Origin: Halomonas stenophila
GTDB taxonomy: Bacteria; Pseudomonadota; Gammaproteobacteria; Pseudomonadales; Halomonadaceae
Length of the DNA: 64,000 nucleotides
Direction: 5' to 3'
Assembly: GCF_014192275.1 (NCBI RefSeq)
Contig: NZ_JACHXR010000004.1
Span: 1 to 64,000 of the forward strand
Shown: positions 57,373 through 64,000 of the stretch, piece by piece
Numbering within the stretch: position 1 is the stretch's first letter
How the letters are laid out: every line of letters begins with the position of its first letter
Translations under genes and position numbers: made by a program
Notes under the pieces: generated by a model
Seen by the model: only the letters and a program-made list of their open reading frames with translations
What the model was told of the DNA's origin: nothing
Databases searched by the model: none

Positions 57373-59142
57373 CTAGAAGGGCCAGACCAGGGGGATCAGG
57401 ACCATCGCCACCACCGCGCTCAGCAGGTTGAGCGGCGCCCCGACCCGCAGGTAGTCGCTGACCCGGTAGCCGCCGGGCCCGTAGACCATCAGGTTGGTCT
57501 GGTAGCCGATCGGCGTCAGGAAGCTCGCCGAGGCGGCGAACATCACCGCCACCACGAAGGGCATGGGACTGACGCCCAGACTCTCGGCCCCGGCCATCAC
57601 CACCGGGAAGGTGATCACCGCGGCGGCATTGTTGGTGACCAGTTCGGTGAGCAGGGCCACCACCAGGTAGCTGCCGATCAGCAGCCACCAGGGATTGCCG
57701 TCGACCAGGCCCATCGCCGCCCCGGCCAGCGTGGCGGCGGCGCCCGAGCCTTCCAGGGCCGCCCCCAGGCCGAAGGAGGCGGCGATGGTCAGCAGCACCT
57801 GGGTGTCCAGGCCACGCTTGGCGGCGCTGATCGAGCAGCAACCGGAGAACACCGAGGCGGCGGCGCCGAGCATGGCGGCATTCATCATGCTCATCACCCC
57901 GGTGGTGGCGAGCAGGACCACCCCCGCCAGGATGCTCCAGGCCAGCCAGGCGCGCTCGTGGGCGGGGCGCGCCGCGCCGTTGACCTGGCTGATCAGCAGA
58001 AAGTCCCGGGACTGCCGGTGGCGCTCGATGAACGGCGGGCGGGCCTCGAGCAGCAGCACGTCGGCGGGCTGCAGGCGAATCTGGCCGAGGTTGCCGGCCA
58101 CCCGCTCGCCGCCACGGCACACCGCCAGCACCGCCGCGCCATACAGGGTGCGGAAGTGGCCGTCACGGATACGCCGGCCGATGAACTGGCACTGGTCGGA
58201 GACCACCGCCTCGACCAGGCGTCGCTCCTTGAAGTCCTTCTGCAGGCTGGACTCGCCGTGGAGCGAGGGGATCAGCCCGCGGATCTGCTGCAGTTCCACC
58301 GCCCCGGCGGAGGTGCCGGCAAACACCAGCCGGTCGCGCCCCTTGAGGCGCTCCCCCGGGCCGACCACGCTGACCACGTTGCCGTCGCGCTCGATCTCCA
58401 CCAGGAACAGCTCCTCCAGGTGGCGCAGCCCGGCCTCCTCGACGCTCCTGTCGACCAGCGGCCCGGCCGGATCGACCTCCATCTCGATGGTGAACTCCCG
58501 GGGGTTCTCGAAGACCTCGGCGGCCCCCTGGCGAGGCGGGAGCAGGCGCTGGCCGACCAGCAACAGGTAGGTCAGCCCCACCACGGCCACCGGCACGCCC
58601 ACCCAGGCGATATCGAAGAGCCCCATGGCCAGCTCGGGATAACGCTCGATCAGCAGGCCATGGACCACCAGGTTGGTGCTGGTGCCCAGCAGGGTGATGG
58701 TGCCGCCGAGGATGGAGGCGAAGCTCAGCGGCATCAGCAGCCGATGGGCCGGCAGCCGCAGCCGCCGGCTCCAGCTGAGCACGGCCGGGATGAAGGCGGC
58801 CACCACCGGGGTGTTGTTGAGGAAGCCGCTCAGGGGCGCCACCGGCAGGATCAGTCGCGCCAGGGCGCGGCGCTCGCCGCGGGGGCGCCCCAGCACGTAG
58901 CGGATGATCAGGTCGATGCCGCCGGTCTCGCGGATGCTGGCCACCAGCACGTACATGAAGGCCACGGTGAACAGGCCGCTGCTGGAAAAGCCGCCCATGG
59001 CCTGCTGGGGATCGACGACGCCCAGGCTGACCAGCAGGATCAAGGCCCCCATCAGCACCATGTCGGGGCCGACACGCGTCAGGGCCATCAGCGGAAAGAC
59101 GGCGGCGACGACGATGAGAGAGATCCAGGCGTCCGGAGACAT
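57373..59142 (-). CDS. SLC13-family permease with two TrkA-C domains
   Basis: An approximately 589-residue transporter: five or so N-terminal helices, two cytosolic RCK_C/TrkA-C domains (about 195-370, with IEMEVDPAGPLVDRSV and RRLVEAVVSDQCQFIGRRI), then the second helical half, including SFLTPIGYQTNLMVYGPGGY and NTPVVAAFIPAVL. Such proteins (SAC1/ArsB-like) carry sulfate, dicarboxylates or similar anions. I chose MSPDAWISL; ATGs six or thirty-three bases upstream are possible, none with a strong ribosome site. An AT-rich inverted repeat lies upstream. Confidence 0.88.
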   Translation of the reverse strand: MSPDAWISLIVVAAVFPLMALTRVGPDMVLMGALILLVSLGVVDPQQAMGGFSSSGLFTVAFMYVLVASIRETGGIDLIIRYVLGRPRGERRALARLILPVAPLSGFLNNTPVVAAFIPAVLSWSRRLRLPAHRLLMPLSFASILGGTITLLGTSTNLVVHGLLIERYPELAMGLFDIAWVGVPVAVVGLTYLLLVGQRLLPPRQGAAEVFENPREFTIEMEVDPAGPLVDRSVEEAGLRHLEELFLVEIERDGNVVSVVGPGERLKGRDRLVFAGTSAGAVELQQIRGLIPSLHGESSLQKDFKERRLVEAVVSDQCQFIGRRIRDGHFRTLYGAAVLAVCRGGERVAGNLGQIRLQPADVLLLEARPPFIERHRQSRDFLLISQVNGAARPAHERAWLAWSILAGVVLLATTGVMSMMNAAMLGAAASVFSGCCSISAAKRGLDTQVLLTIAASFGLGAALEGSGAAATLAGAAMGLVDGNPWWLLIGSYLVVALLTELVTNNAAAVITFPVVMAGAESLGVSPMPFVVAVMFAASASFLTPIGYQTNLMVYGPGGYRVSDYLRVGAPLNLLSAVVAMVLIPLVWPF

Positions 59143-59193
59143 GGGCATTCCAGCAGGGAGTCGAAACCGACCCATTGTGACGGCCCGGGTATA

Positions 59194-59215
59194 TTCTAAA
59201 AAGTTATTTTTAGAA
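59194..59215. promoter_or_regulatory. AT-rich inverted repeat upstream of the SLC13 gene
   Basis: TTCTAAAAA-GTTA-TTTTTAGAA is a perfect 9-bp inverted repeat in a GC-rich genome, next to the promoter region of the permease gene. It could be an operator or, on either strand, a weak U-tailed hairpin. Confidence 0.5.
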
Positions 59216-59261
59216 ATTCACTTATACGAAAAAGGAATTTATGAACCACGCCCACAACGAA

Positions 59262-59287
59262 ACGGGGCCCGCTTTCGCGGGCCCCGT
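59262..59287 (-). terminator. Intrinsic terminator of the cold-shock gene
   Basis: An 11-bp perfect stem (ACGGGGCCCGC with its complement, GAAA loop on the minus strand) begins 40 bases past the stop, followed by TTCGTTGTG on the minus strand. Confidence 0.75.
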
Positions 59288-59326
59288 CCTGCCGCCCGAG
59301 GGCGGCACATCAATGACGATCGAGGA

Positions 59327-59533
59327 TTAATCGATGACCTTGATGTTGGAAGCCTGGAGGCCTTTCTTGCCCTGGGTGACGTCGAAGGAGACCTTCTGAC
59401 CGTCCTGCAGGGACTTGAAGCCCTCGGCTTGGATCTCGGAGAAGTGAGCGAACAGGTCGTCACCGTTGTCGTCCGGAGAGATGAAGCCGAAGCCTTTGGT
59501 GTCGTTGAACCACTTGACGGTACCGGTAGCCAT
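59327..59533 (-). CDS. Cold-shock protein, CspA family
   Basis: A 68-residue single cold-shock domain. RNP1 (KGFGFIS) and RNP2 (DLFAHFS) are intact: [16 protein letters not shown] ... LFAHFSEIQ ... [17 protein letters not shown]. It binds single-stranded nucleic acid. AGGA is nine bases upstream. The about 150-base AT-richer stretch upstream fits a long, structured 5' leader. Terminated by the hairpin at 59262-59287. Confidence 0.96.
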   Translation of the reverse strand: MATGTVKWFNDTKGFGFISPDDNGDDLFAHFSEIQAEGFKSLQDGQKVSFDVTQGKKGLQASNIKVID

Positions 59534-59733
59534 TATCGAATTCCTCGAATAGCGTGATGTGTAGCCGGGGAGATACCCGAGTTGCAGTGGGTAAAACAAG
59601 AAACTTTCACCGGGCGACCGACGCTATTGAGCTTTTCGATGACCACTTGCGATTTGCGACTTGCTAACCAACTGCGAGCAGCATGCGCCCTTGGAGGGCG
59701 CAGGTCAAACACTATTTTCGACAGATGACAGCA
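59534..59733 (-). promoter_or_regulatory. csp leader and promoter region
   Basis: On the minus strand TTGACC-N17-CATGCT (from about 59708) is a fair sigma-70 promoter, with a GCGCCCT-CCA-AGGGCGC hairpin inside the spacer (59685-59701). It would give a long csp leader of more than 130 bases. Confidence 0.4.
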
Positions 59734-61401
59734 TCATGACGACGGGCCGAGGATCCACCCCGCCGCCTTCTCGGCGATCATCAGCGTCGGCGAGTTGGTG
59801 TTGCCGCTGGTGATGGTGGGCATGATGCTGGCATCGACGACTCTCAGCCCCCGGACGCCCCTGACGCGAAGCCGCGAGTCCACCACCGCCATGGGGTCAT
59901 CGTCGCGCCCCATCTTCGCGGTGCCCACCGGATGGAAGATGGTGGTGCCGATATCGCCGGCGAGTCGCACGAGGTCGTCGTCGCTCTGGTACTCCACCCC
60001 CGGCTTGACCTCCTCGAGCGCGTAGCTGGCGAAGGCCGGCTGGCCGGCGATGCGACGGGTGACCCGCAGCGACTCCACGGCGACCCGACGATCCTCCGGC
60101 GTGCTCAGGTAGTGGGGGACGATGGCCGGCGGCTGGCGCGGATCGCGGCTCTTGATGCGCACCGTGCCGCGGCTGGTCGGATTGAGGTTGCACACGCTCG
60201 CGGTGATCGCCGGGAAATCGTGCAGCGGCTGGCCGAAGGCCTCCAGGCTCAGCGGCTGGACGTGATACTCGAGGTTGGGATGCTCGTAGGCCTCGGAACT
60301 GCGCGTGAAGGCGCACAGCTGGGAGGGCGCCATGCTCATGGGCCCGGAGCGCCTGAGCAGATACTCGAGGCCGATCCTGGCCTTGCCCACCAGCGTGTTG
60401 GCCATGGTATTCAAGGTCTTGGCGCCGTTCACCCGATACACCGAGCGGATCTGCAGGTGATCCTGCAGGTTCTCGCCCACGCCGGGCAGGGCGGCCACCA
60501 CGGGAATGTCATGTTCGGCCAGCAGATCCGCCGGGCCAATGCCCGACAGCTGCAGCAGCTGCGGTGAGCCGATCGCGCCCGCGGAGAGGATCACCTCACG
60601 GGCCGCCCGGGCCACGAGCTCCTCGCCGGCCCGCCAGGCCTTCACGCCGCGGCAGCGCGGCTCGCCACCTTCGCCCGTCTCGCCTTTTCGTTCCAGTATC
60701 AGCCCCAGCACCTGGGTGGAAAGCCAGAGGGTCAGGTTGGGGCGTTTCTCGACGCCGCGCAGGAAGGCCTTGGCGGTGTTCCAGCGCCAGCCCGAGCGCT
60801 GGTTGACCTCGAAGTAGTCGACTCCCTCGTTGTCGCCGCGGTTGAAATCCAGGGTCCGCGGGATGCCGGCCTCCACGGCGGCGGTGGCGAAGTCATCGAG
60901 CACCTGCCACTTGAGGCGCTGCTTCTCGATGCGCCATTCGCCGCCGTGGCCGTGATAGTCCCGGTGGGCGGCGTCGGCATCGCCCCCGTCGTCGAGACGG
61001 TAGTGATCCTCGTGGCGCATGAAGTCGGGCAGGCAGTTGTCCCAGCGCCAGGCGTCGTCGCCGGTCAGCTCGGCCCAGCCATCGTAGTCGCGGGCCTGGC
61101 CGCGCAGGTAGAGCATGCCGTTGATGCTCGAGCAGCCCCCGAGCGTCTTGCCACGCGGATAGATCAGCGAGCGGCCGTTCAGCCCGGGATCGGGCTCGGT
61201 GCGGAACCGCCAGTCGGTACGCGGGTTGTCGATGCAGTACAGGTAACCCACCGGGATATGGATCCAGTGATAGGTGTCGCGACCTCCCGCCTCGATCAGC
61301 AGCACCCGGTTGGCCGGGTCGGCGCTCAAGCGGTTGGCGAGCAGGCAGCCGGCGGTGCCGGCGCCCACGATGATGTAATCGAAGGTCGCGACGATGCTCA
61401 C
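59734..61401 (-). CDS. GMC-family FAD oxidoreductase (alcohol/choline dehydrogenase-like)
   Basis: A 555-residue glucose-methanol-choline oxidoreductase. FAD motif [14 protein letters not shown] (about 12-25), [30 protein letters not shown] (second signature), HPVGTAKMG and [25 protein letters not shown]. It resembles alcohol dehydrogenase AlkJ-type more than BetA, but this is not firm. I chose a GTG start because AAGGAGG lies eight bases upstream; the longer frame from an earlier start has poor composition. Confidence 0.88.
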   Translation of the reverse strand: MSIVATFDYIIVGAGTAGCLLANRLSADPANRVLLIEAGGRDTYHWIHIPVGYLYCIDNPRTDWRFRTEPDPGLNGRSLIYPRGKTLGGCSSINGMLYLRGQARDYDGWAELTGDDAWRWDNCLPDFMRHEDHYRLDDGGDADAAHRDYHGHGGEWRIEKQRLKWQVLDDFATAAVEAGIPRTLDFNRGDNEGVDYFEVNQRSGWRWNTAKAFLRGVEKRPNLTLWLSTQVLGLILERKGETGEGGEPRCRGVKAWRAGEELVARAAREVILSAGAIGSPQLLQLSGIGPADLLAEHDIPVVAALPGVGENLQDHLQIRSVYRVNGAKTLNTMANTLVGKARIGLEYLLRRSGPMSMAPSQLCAFTRSSEAYEHPNLEYHVQPLSLEAFGQPLHDFPAITASVCNLNPTSRGTVRIKSRDPRQPPAIVPHYLSTPEDRRVAVESLRVTRRIAGQPAFASYALEEVKPGVEYQSDDDLVRLAGDIGTTIFHPVGTAKMGRDDDPMAVVDSRLRVRGVRGLRVVDASIMPTITSGNTNSPTLMIAEKAAGWILGPSS

Positions 61402-61530
61402 GGGGACCGCCTCCTTGTCGACGCCGGCATCCAGCGTCGCGCGCCCTCGGCGGGCTGTCACTGCTGCCTTGGTCGAGGCCGACCGCAGGCCATGGCCAAG
61501 CGCAGGCACCACTCGGCCATGGCAGGGATC

Positions 61531-62130
61531 TCACAGCTCGTGGCCCAGCACCACGCGGCAGATATCGGCGAAGCTTCTCGCCTCGGGGACGGTCGACATG
61601 TCGGTGCCCAGCGCCCGGCCGATGTCGGCGGCCGAGACCACGCCGCGGATCCGCAGCCCCTGGCGACGATCCCGCTCGGTGACCAGCAAATGCTGATCGC
61701 CGAAGGCAGAGAGGTCATGTACCAGCTCACCGATCGTCAGGTTGGCCAGTTGCTCCAGCGGCATCGACTTCAGTTCCTGACAGGGATTCTGCACCATGGC
61801 AACGGTCACCTCGTCACGGGGGATGTTGCGATTCTGCATGGCCAGGGTGGTACGCCGTCCGCCGATCGCCTCCCGGGCGGTGAGCACCCCCAGGCAGCGT
61901 TTCAGCTCGTCGACGACCAGCAACAGGCGCACGCCGCCGTACTGCATCCCCTTGCGGGCATCGGTCATGAGGGTATCCGCCGGGATGGTCAGCGGCGGCG
62001 TTCGGGAGAAATCGGTCAGCACCGTCAGCGCCGGGCTGTCGGGAGACAGGCGCGTGTGCGCCGGCGAGACGATGAACGGGTGGTCGCCGAGGGTCTCCAG
62101 GCGGTCGGGGGAGGATGTCAGGGTTGTCAT
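61531..62130 (-). CDS. CBS-domain protein
   Basis: A 199-residue protein with a CBS-like pair (about 50-195): TLMTDARKGMQYGGVRLLLVVDELKRCLGVLTAREAIG, then DQHLLVTERDRRQGLRIRGVVSAADIGRALG. No other domain is visible. CBS pairs sense adenosine nucleotides. AAGGAG eight bases upstream fixes the ATG at 62130. It stands alone between the GMC gene and the mntP leader. Confidence 0.8.
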   Translation of the reverse strand: MTTLTSSPDRLETLGDHPFIVSPAHTRLSPDSPALTVLTDFSRTPPLTIPADTLMTDARKGMQYGGVRLLLVVDELKRCLGVLTAREAIGGRRTTLAMQNRNIPRDEVTVAMVQNPCQELKSMPLEQLANLTIGELVHDLSAFGDQHLLVTERDRRQGLRIRGVVSAADIGRALGTDMSTVPEARSFADICRVVLGHEL

Positions 62131-62520
62131 CTTCACTACTCCTTCTGGGTGAGCGGGCCGGACGTTCGATTCGCATCCGTGCCCCGCTTCCCATCCTTGG
62201 CTCGGTCACCTTAAGGCAGCCTTAATGCCGAACCGCAATCCTCGATGGGTCCTGCCACCACCCTGTGGGCGCTCGTCAGAGCGCGATGCCGCCGCCAGGC
62301 GCCCCAGGCATGCCCCCACCGCCCACCGCCGCTTCGCGACGGATCGCGCAATCAATTGCGCCCACGAAACCCCTCAACGCCCGCCAACCTGTGTGGGCGC
62401 TCATAGATGAGAAGCATTCTGTCCAGGCGATAGCCCTGGCTGGAGATGCGCGGCCCACACCAAGGTGATAGGATTTGCCGATCGTTGGCATGGCCCTGGG
62501 CTATCACCCCGCGCCATGAC
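62131..62520. other. Gap between the CBS gene and the manganese riboswitch
   Basis: No gene is convincing. TGTGGGCGCTC occurs twice in direct orientation (62264-62274 and 62392-62402). GGTGATAG / CTATCACC (62464-62471 with 62501-62508) forms an 8-bp stem directly before the riboswitch and may belong to the mntP leader. Confidence 0.5.
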
Positions 62521-62640
62521 CACCCTACCCTCGTTGGGGAGTAGCCGGCTCGCACCGCGCGTGCGAGAGCGCCTGTCAACATAGTCGGCCAGATGCCGTG
62601 GCAGGTGCACCCTCGGGTTGGCGAGACCATCGACGGTACG
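62521..62640 (+). promoter_or_regulatory. yybP-ykoY manganese riboswitch
   Basis: Conserved yybP-ykoY elements occur in order: GGGGAGTAGC (62536-62545), GTCAACATA (62575-62583), the TGCCGTGGCAGGTGCACC helix, and GGCGAGACC (62620-62628). This aptamer binds Mn2+ and controls manganese exporters such as the mntP gene that follows. The hairpin at 62631-62670 is the likely expression platform. Exact ends are approximate. Confidence 0.9.
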
Positions 62641-62670
62641 ACGCCCGTGGCCGGGCGTGTCGTGCCGTCG
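62631..62670 (+). promoter_or_regulatory. Expression-platform hairpin of the mntP leader
   Basis: CGACGGTACGAC and GCCCG pair with CGGGC and GTCGTGCCGTCG, with a GT bulge. There is no U-tail, so it may work on translation or by Rho. It ends 31 bases before the mntP ATG. Confidence 0.55.
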
Positions 62671-62701
62671 TGGTGAATCGCCCGGCCTGGATCTCGGACC
62701 G

Positions 62702-63274
62702 ATGACCCTGCTTTCCACGACCCTGCTGGCCTTCTCCATGTCCACCGATGCCTTCGCCGCCGCCGTCGGCAAGGGCACGGTGATCGACCATCCCCGCTTT
62801 CGCGAGGCCCTGCGCACCGGCCTGATCTTCGGCGTGGTCGAAGGCCTGACCCCGCTGCTCGGCTGGGCCATCGGCCGCGGCGCTTCCCACTATATCCAGG
62901 CCTGGGACCACTGGGTGGTGTTCATCCTGCTGCTCGCCCTGGGCATCCGCATGATCCGGGGAGGGCTGTCGACGCCCGACCCGGACGAGGCCACTGCCGC
63001 GCCGCGTGGGCATGCCTGGTGGCTGGTGGCCGCCACCGCGATGATCACCAGCATCGACGCCCTGACCGTGGGCATCGGGCTGGCCTTCATGGAGACGAAT
63101 ATCTTCCTCACCGCCCTGGCGATCGGCCTGGCGACCACCCTGATGGCGACCCTCGGGGTGATGCTCGGCCGCCGCCTCGGCGTGCTGATCGGCCAGCGGG
63201 TGGAAGTGCTGGGCGGGGTGATCCTGATCGGGATCGGCACCACCATCCTCACCGAGCACCTGGGACTCTGGTAG
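62702..63274 (+). CDS. mntP: Manganese efflux pump MntP
   Basis: A 190-residue protein with six helices, the MntP (YebN) size. STDAFAAAVGKG in helix 1 and SIDALTVGIG in helix 4 are the two paired acidic motifs of the family. It exports Mn2+. The riboswitch upstream fits. The ribosome site before the ATG is weak (GGA), consistent with translational control. It is convergent with the CDF gene, 7 bases between stops. Confidence 0.95.
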   Translation: MTLLSTTLLAFSMSTDAFAAAVGKGTVIDHPRFREALRTGLIFGVVEGLTPLLGWAIGRGASHYIQAWDHWVVFILLLALGIRMIRGGLSTPDPDEATAAPRGHAWWLVAATAMITSIDALTVGIGLAFMETNIFLTALAIGLATTLMATLGVMLGRRLGVLIGQRVEVLGGVILIGIGTTILTEHLGLW

Positions 63275-63281
63275 CCCCGGC

Positions 63282-64000
63282 TCAGTCGCGGGCGCGGGGC
63301 GGCTCGCCGTGCTCGCAGGCGCCGCGGTCGGTACAGCGGTCGCCGGACTCGAGCTGGATGGTGGCATGCTCGATGTCGAAGCGCTCGAGCAGCACCGCCT
63401 TGATCGCCACCAGGGTCTGCTCCCGGTCGGCATCCTCCTCGATGGCGGCGTGCAGCGACAGCAGGTGGCGCCCCGGGGTCAGCGACCAGGCATGCACGTG
63501 ATGCACGTCGCGCACCGCCGCCAGGCGCTCGGGGATCTCCTGCGCGATGCGGCCCACGTCCACCTCGGCCGGCGTGCCCTCCAGCAGGATATGTCCCGAC
63601 TCCCGGGTCAGCCGCCAGGCACTGCGCAGGATCAGCGCCGCCACCAGCAGCGAGAGCAGCGGGTCGATGGGCACCCAGCCCGTGGCCAGGATCACCAGGG
63701 CGGCGACGATCGCCGCCACCGAGCCCAGCAGGTCGCCGAGCACGTGCAGCGCGGCGCCTCGCATATTGAGGTTGTCGCGGTCGCCCAGGTGGAGGATCAG
63801 GAACACCACCAGGTTGATCACCAGCCCCAGGCCGGCGATCGCCAGCATGGTGCCCCCCGCCACCTCCAGCGGCGAGAGCAGGCGGCGGATGGCCTCGACG
63901 GTGATCCAGACGACGATGGCGATCAGGGTCAGGCCATTGACGAAGGCGGCCAGGATCTGCACCCGGTGGTAGCCGAAGGTGCGCCGGGCATCGGCGGGAC
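63282..64000 (-). CDS. Cation diffusion facilitator (CDF) metal transporter, partial
   Basis: The C-terminal part of a CDF transporter, running off the window edge (start not seen). The last membrane helices carry LHVLGDLLGSVAAIVAALVI (the HxxxD site of helix 5). A cytoplasmic domain with VRDVHHVHAWSLTPGRHLLSLHAAIEED follows, and a His-poor Cys-containing tail (DRCTDRGACEHG). This is the zinc/cobalt-type (CzcD/DmeF) arrangement. Its neighbour is the manganese exporter. Confidence 0.9.
   Translation of the reverse strand, partial: PADARRTFGYHRVQILAAFVNGLTLIAIVVWITVEAIRRLLSPLEVAGGTMLAIAGLGLVINLVVFLILHLGDRDNLNMRGAALHVLGDLLGSVAAIVAALVILATGWVPIDPLLSLLVAALILRSAWRLTRESGHILLEGTPAEVDVGRIAQEIPERLAAVRDVHHVHAWSLTPGRHLLSLHAAIEEDADREQTLVAIKAVLLERFDIEHATIQLESGDRCTDRGACEHGEPPRARD

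Noticed and set aside
62276..62491. Small minus-strand gene before mntP
   Set aside because: The 71-codon frame lacks a ribosome site and overlaps the stem that precedes the riboswitch. Its composition is not protein-like.
1..64000. CRISPR array, prophage, transposon or integron
   Set aside because: No regularly spaced repeats, phage structural genes, integrase or complete transposase are visible on either strand. The only accessory traces are the remnants and the 139-bp repeat.

Overview
The window is about 64 kb of very GC-rich DNA, densely packed with typical gammaproteobacterial genes whose third codon positions are almost all G or C. The gene content (SbcCD, DeaD, a MucD/DegP-type HtrA, MepM, a YcbB-like L,D-transpeptidase, sigma-54-linked nitrate assimilation, a De Ley-Doudoroff galactonate operon) suggests a free-living, metabolically versatile member of the Halomonas/Pseudomonas side of the class. 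Halomonadaceae is my best guess. This is inference from protein character, since there is no rRNA or other taxonomic marker. No tRNA, rRNA, CRISPR array, intact insertion sequence or prophage is visible.

Layout. 0-7 kb: DUF1415 protein, endonuclease V, SbcD-SbcC and a short-chain dehydrogenase. 7-14 kb: a Vgb-like beta-propeller protein, a SWIM zinc-finger protein, a two-gene exported/membrane unit, a small membrane protein and a MucD-type protease. Two copies of a 139-bp degenerate repeat flank the protease. 14-15 kb: scar-like DNA with a RhuM gene lacking its usual Fic half and a cluster of ACATGTCG palindromes. 15-20 kb: dgoR-dgoD-dgoK-dgoA-SMP30, a complete galactonolactone-to-pyruvate/glyceraldehyde-3-phosphate operon. 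20-29.5 kb: housekeeping and stress genes (M20 deacetylase, glutamine amidotransferase, EamA transporter, DEAD helicase, YaiI, glutathionyl-hydroquinone reductase, LysR/pirin pair). 29.7-36 kb: cell-wall genes (MepM behind a LexA-like box, an ABC exporter, two different L,D-transpeptidase-fold proteins).

36-52 kb is dominated by nitrate assimilation: the NarK-type transporter, then after some redox genes cobA, the nitrate reductase, nasT-nasS, an FAD oxidoreductase, nirB and nirD. The regulation is unusually readable. GG-N10-GC (sigma-54) promoters precede narK, nasA and nasTS, with a weaker one before nirB. NtrC-like GCACC-N5-GGTGC sites lie upstream. The narK, nasA and FAD-oxidoreductase/nirBD leaders carry stem-loops with AACGGC or AACGAC loops (A at position 1, G at position 4), as expected for RNA bound by the ANTAR protein NasT. 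One is followed by a textbook terminator. A nitrogen-starvation signal (NtrC/sigma-54) and a nitrate signal (NasS-NasT antitermination) would therefore be combined at the same genes.

52-64 kb: PhoH-like protein, a zinc ribbon, a PAS-GGDEF protein, a UbiA prenyltransferase, an esterase, an SLC13 permease, a cold-shock protein, a GMC oxidoreductase, a CBS-domain protein, mntP under a yybP-ykoY manganese riboswitch, and a CDF metal transporter cut by the window end. Broken genes (a frameshifted TIR gene, the truncated RhuM) and the repeats mark the few places where accessory DNA has come and gone. The most interesting material is the RNA-level nitrate regulation, the 139-bp repeat, an aberrant in-frame insertion in NirB and several sharp palindromes.
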